From: Tachypleus tridentatus
Taxonomy: Eukaryota; Arthropoda; Merostomata; Xiphosura; Limulidae
NCBI RefSeq assembly: GCF_004210375.1
Contig: NC_134830.1
Location: 50,349,094 to 50,413,093, forward strand
DNA: 64,000 bases
Reading direction: 5' to 3'
Within the stretch, counting starts at the first letter, position 1; every line of letters begins with the position of its first letter. Of this stretch, positions 61,441 to 64,000 are shown piece after piece. Position numbers and translations under genes: made by a program. The notes beneath the pieces were generated by a model, which saw only the letters and a list, made by a program, of their open reading frames with translations, did no database searches and was not told the DNA's origin.

Positions 61441-61501
61441 CCCCCGCTAGGACAGCCGTAAGTCTTCGGATTTACAAAGCTAAAATCAGGGATACAATAT
61501 G
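61441..61501 (+). repeat. Third-family SINE head fragment
   Basis: CCCCGCTAGGACAGCCGTAA, GTCTTCGGATTTACAAAGCT and AAAATCAGGGATA match the head of the SINE at 51100. Truncated before the B box. Confidence 0.65.
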
Positions 61502-62387
61502 TGTGATCGGAACGTTACTATGTAAAATTTTTTTTGATTTCAATTTTGCGATTTTTTTTAATGTCATCTTTTACAAAAAGAAATTCTTCTTCTTTCATGG
61601 ATATTTACAGAAAACTGTACTTCACCTACTACAAATGTTACGTCCATCACATCAGCTGCCATATTGAATTTTTCATTCCTAGCGCTCCCTCGGGCCTTTG
61701 AGTGTTAACTTTAAGAATGTCAATATTTGGAACGCGCATATCTTGTGATCCGGCATATATAGCGAGAAAGTAATTAGCAATAAGGCTATAGATTTGAATA
61801 TTCTGTAAAAGGCGATATATATATATCTTTAGAACAATTTTACTCACTCTTGTATTTATGTGAATTATTGCTCATTGCAAAAAGAAAATGTCTGACGGTT
61901 GAATGGAATAGGCATACGTGCAAGAACACTCGGTATTGACAGCCATCTTAAGAGAAAATAATAATTGCCTAAAACGTATTTAGTTGTTTGTCCAAAGTAT
62001 TCTTGAAATTTAAAATGAAATATAAAAAAACATAATAAAAAAGAGGAGTGATCTTATAGTGAGTTAATGTAATAGCGGCAAACTAAACGTAATAATTTTG
62101 TAACTAATAAAAGTATTACAATGAATTGTTAGGACTAACATGCAAAATACAGTAGTTACTAGGAATTATAAGATAAATAAAACGAATACGAGTAATTACT
62201 AGTACTAGTATGGATAATATGGTACCTAACCATAAGCTATGAAGTAAAAAAAAAGTAATACGGTGAGCTGTCAGCACAAGGGTGAGATGTGTCAAATTTC
62301 CAAAGGGGGGGATAAAATATTCAAATAAGGAAACATTGGTTGACAAAGTTATATTGAGCCATGTGCTTTCTCAACTGTGAGAAATCA

Positions 62388-62450
62388 GTCACGGAGTTAG
62401 GCGTTGTAAGTTTGTAAACTTACCACTATCCTATCGGGAGATTTATTTAT
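62388..62450 (-). repeat. tRNA-derived SINE head fragment
   Basis: The reverse complement reads CTCCCGATAGGATAGTGGTA then AGTTTACAAACTTACAACGC, like the heads at 42926 and 33645. Confidence 0.6.
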
Positions 62451-63089
62451 TTATATTGAAACGACTACTAAAAATACATAATAACGAAACACATAGCTTT
62501 ATACCACACCACATCTAAAATCTATTCATGCTGCACAGCAAATAACAATAGTTTGAAGACGAGTACTTGCTCTTTCATGCAGTGTAAAAGAAACAGTTAT
62601 TATATTTGTGTAGAAATTATTGATTTATTATCCAGGGGATAAATTCATCTCCCGAGAATAATAACTTAATGTGCAGTCTAAGGGATGAAAACAACAGAGC
62701 CAAAGAAATCATCTCCACCCCCACGATACAGTCGTTAAAAAAGAATTATAATGTAAACTAGTTAGATTATCTGTCCCCTGGAAGAAAGTTATGTAAATTT
62801 ATGATTAAGGAAAGATTATCTTAGGACATGAAAAGTTACTTCCCTTATATGTAATTGTAAAAAAAAAAAATGCAAAACCGAATATATGTATGTATCTCCA
62901 TCTGCACCTAATGAATCTTCATATCAGTTCTGGTGCAGGTCCATCCACACCCTGCGGAATAGTTGTATAGACGTAATACTGTCTGTTGTATTACATTTAT
63001 ATAGACTGGTGGTATTAGGAGAGCATATACGTAAAAATCGTGTTGATACAATCATTAATATGAAATGTGATTAATGGTAAGTTAGGGTT

Positions 63090-63235
63090 ACTAGAATGGT
63101 GGATAAGAAACAGAGGCGTATTAGTATGACAGATAAATAAAGTTGTAGGTAAAAGTTATTAGTATGGTGAGTAAGTAAAATTATAGGTATATGATATTAG
63201 TATGATAGATAAGTAAAGTTGTAGATAAAGGATTT
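63090..63235. repeat. Degenerate AT-rich tandem repeat, ~43-bp unit
   Basis: About three copies around TATTAGTATGATAGATAAGT and AAAGTTGTAGGTAAA. It lies in the receptor intron just before the acceptor of the next exon. Confidence 0.7.
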
Positions 63236-63260
63236 ATGATTAAAATCGTTTTCATTTCAG

Positions 63261-63364
63261 TGGTTTCCATTTGTCAAAGTTACTCGTGATGGACACAATG
63301 AAATCAGTATAAATGGACCAATGAAGTTTGTTCTACAGGACTTAACTCGATCTTTAAATTTTAG
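63261..63364 (+). CDS. Ionotropic glutamate receptor/IR-family exon, S1 lobe
   Basis: A 104-bp exon between TTTTCATTTCAG and TTTTAG|GTTAGT. It translates without a break as WFPFVKVTRDG, then an Asn/Glu-containing turn, then GPMKFVLQDLTRSLNF, ending in phase 2 (AG of the next codon, Arg or Ser). The pattern W-x-PFV...G-x(n)-G-x-(M)-x-x-(L)-(L)-x-x-L-x-x-(S)-LNF is the first half of the S1 ligand-binding lobe. The usual Arg that contacts glutamate comes later, so binding type is undetermined. It joins the exon at 60289 in phase 0, with its Trp following the Glu of the previous exon. The S1 remainder, the pore and S2 must lie beyond the window; no acceptor giving an open continuation was found before 64000. 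Confidence 0.88.
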
Positions 63365-63829
63365 GTTAGTACGTGTGAAATTATGTGTTTTTGTCATTTC
63401 GTATGGACCAAAGATTATCCTATTTCATGTTTATGTACTCTTCTGGTTTATATTCTCAGAGAATTAAACGAAACACAAAAAATATCATGACAGCGTTTTG
63501 TGCTACGAGAAGGCTCTGGTCATATGATCAGTTGAGAAATCGCATTTCTGTTAAACTGTTTTGATTCTTCCGATTTCACTCACTAACTGTATGATATGTT
63601 CTGAATCTCTACAACATTCAGAAAGTTTTACCTTTAACAACACTGTATTAAGATAAAATTAAATATGTCACGTCACAAGTCAATACAATATGAAAACGTG
63701 ACAGAGAAGCGTGAATCACAATTACATAAGTAGTATGAAAATTGACCGATTCTTAGAAAGGTATGATAGTTCTTTTGGATGCCAAGTATTCACACATTCA
63801 AATCATGAAAAGATGTGTTTAGATCACGG
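63365..63829 (+). other. Following intron of the receptor gene, no other feature seen
   Basis: Starts with the donor GTTAGT. I checked three possible acceptors (near 63462, 63532 and 63618); each leads to a stop in the required phase. Confidence 0.55.
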
Positions 63830-64000
63830 AATAAAATAGTCAGCAGAAGTATGTTGTTGAATTATTAAGACACCCACTGTTATTAATTGAAATAGTCAGT
63901 AGAAGTATATTGTTGAATTATTAAGAACACTTGGTGTTATTAATTAAAGTAGTCAGTAGAGGTATGTTGTTGAATTGTTAAGTAGTAACACCCACTTTTA
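63830..64000. repeat. Tandem repeat, ~60-bp unit, runs off the window end
   Basis: Three copies of AGTCAGTAGAAGTATGTTGT then TGAATTATTAAGACACCCAC and TGTTATTAATT. It continues past 64000. Confidence 0.85.

Larger units (their letters stand above)
60347..63260 (+). other. Intron of the receptor gene (2914 bp)
   Basis: Bounded by GTGAGA and TTTTCATTTCAG. Holds the composite SINE at 60638-61109, a SINE fragment at 61441, another at 62390 and an AT-rich tandem repeat near 63090. No other coding feature supported; a 62-codon frame at 62886 is AT-driven. Confidence 0.78.

Overview
This is a eukaryotic window: AT-rich, intron-bearing, dominated by tandem repeats and transposons, with no operons or Shine-Dalgarno-led genes. 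The repeated tRNA-derived SINEs (heads with A/B boxes, bodies containing TAGCCGTCCCTAATTTAG and tails of (AAAC)n) look like those I remember from horseshoe crab (Limulus/Tachypleus) genomes. The two protein-coding exon groups fit an arthropod or chelicerate. The species call is inference; the repeat and exon content is read directly.

Layout. Positions 1-21516 are one satellite array built from a ~45-bp unit (44/45/52-bp variants) with nested duplications of about 1.2, 2.0 and 2.4 kb. It runs into a 500-N assembly gap (21517-22016). From 22 to 41 kb lie many unrelated minisatellites (units of about 38/40, 41, 46 and 65 bp). Several of them are interrupted by transposons, the clearest being a 3.3-kb hAT-family element with 8-bp target duplications (23633-26967). 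From 41 to 64 kb the density of unique DNA rises. This part holds an integrin alpha first-exon candidate (44266-44453, minus), a Tc1-like element with IR/DR-type ends (45646-47189), a tail-to-tail SINE palindrome (47352-47863), a 36-bp minisatellite with a 1-kb open frame, a decayed LINE reverse transcriptase (~49270-50100), a dead mariner (54530-55785), a 24-bp and a second 36-bp minisatellite, and a composite three-head SINE with perfect 14-bp target duplications.

Genes. Two host genes are supported only by isolated exons. On the plus strand, exons 60289-60346 and 63261-63364 splice in frame into the start of the ligand-binding S1 lobe of an ionotropic glutamate receptor/IR-family receptor. 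On the minus strand, 44266-44453 encodes a hydrophobic leader plus the first beta-propeller blade of an integrin alpha chain. The remaining exons of both genes lie outside the window or were not found. A third, much weaker candidate exon is at 36441-36581 (minus). All transposase genes seen are broken by frameshifts or stops. Nearly all other open frames come from tandem repeats whose unit is a multiple of three bases. Roughly half of the sequenced bases are tandem repeats.
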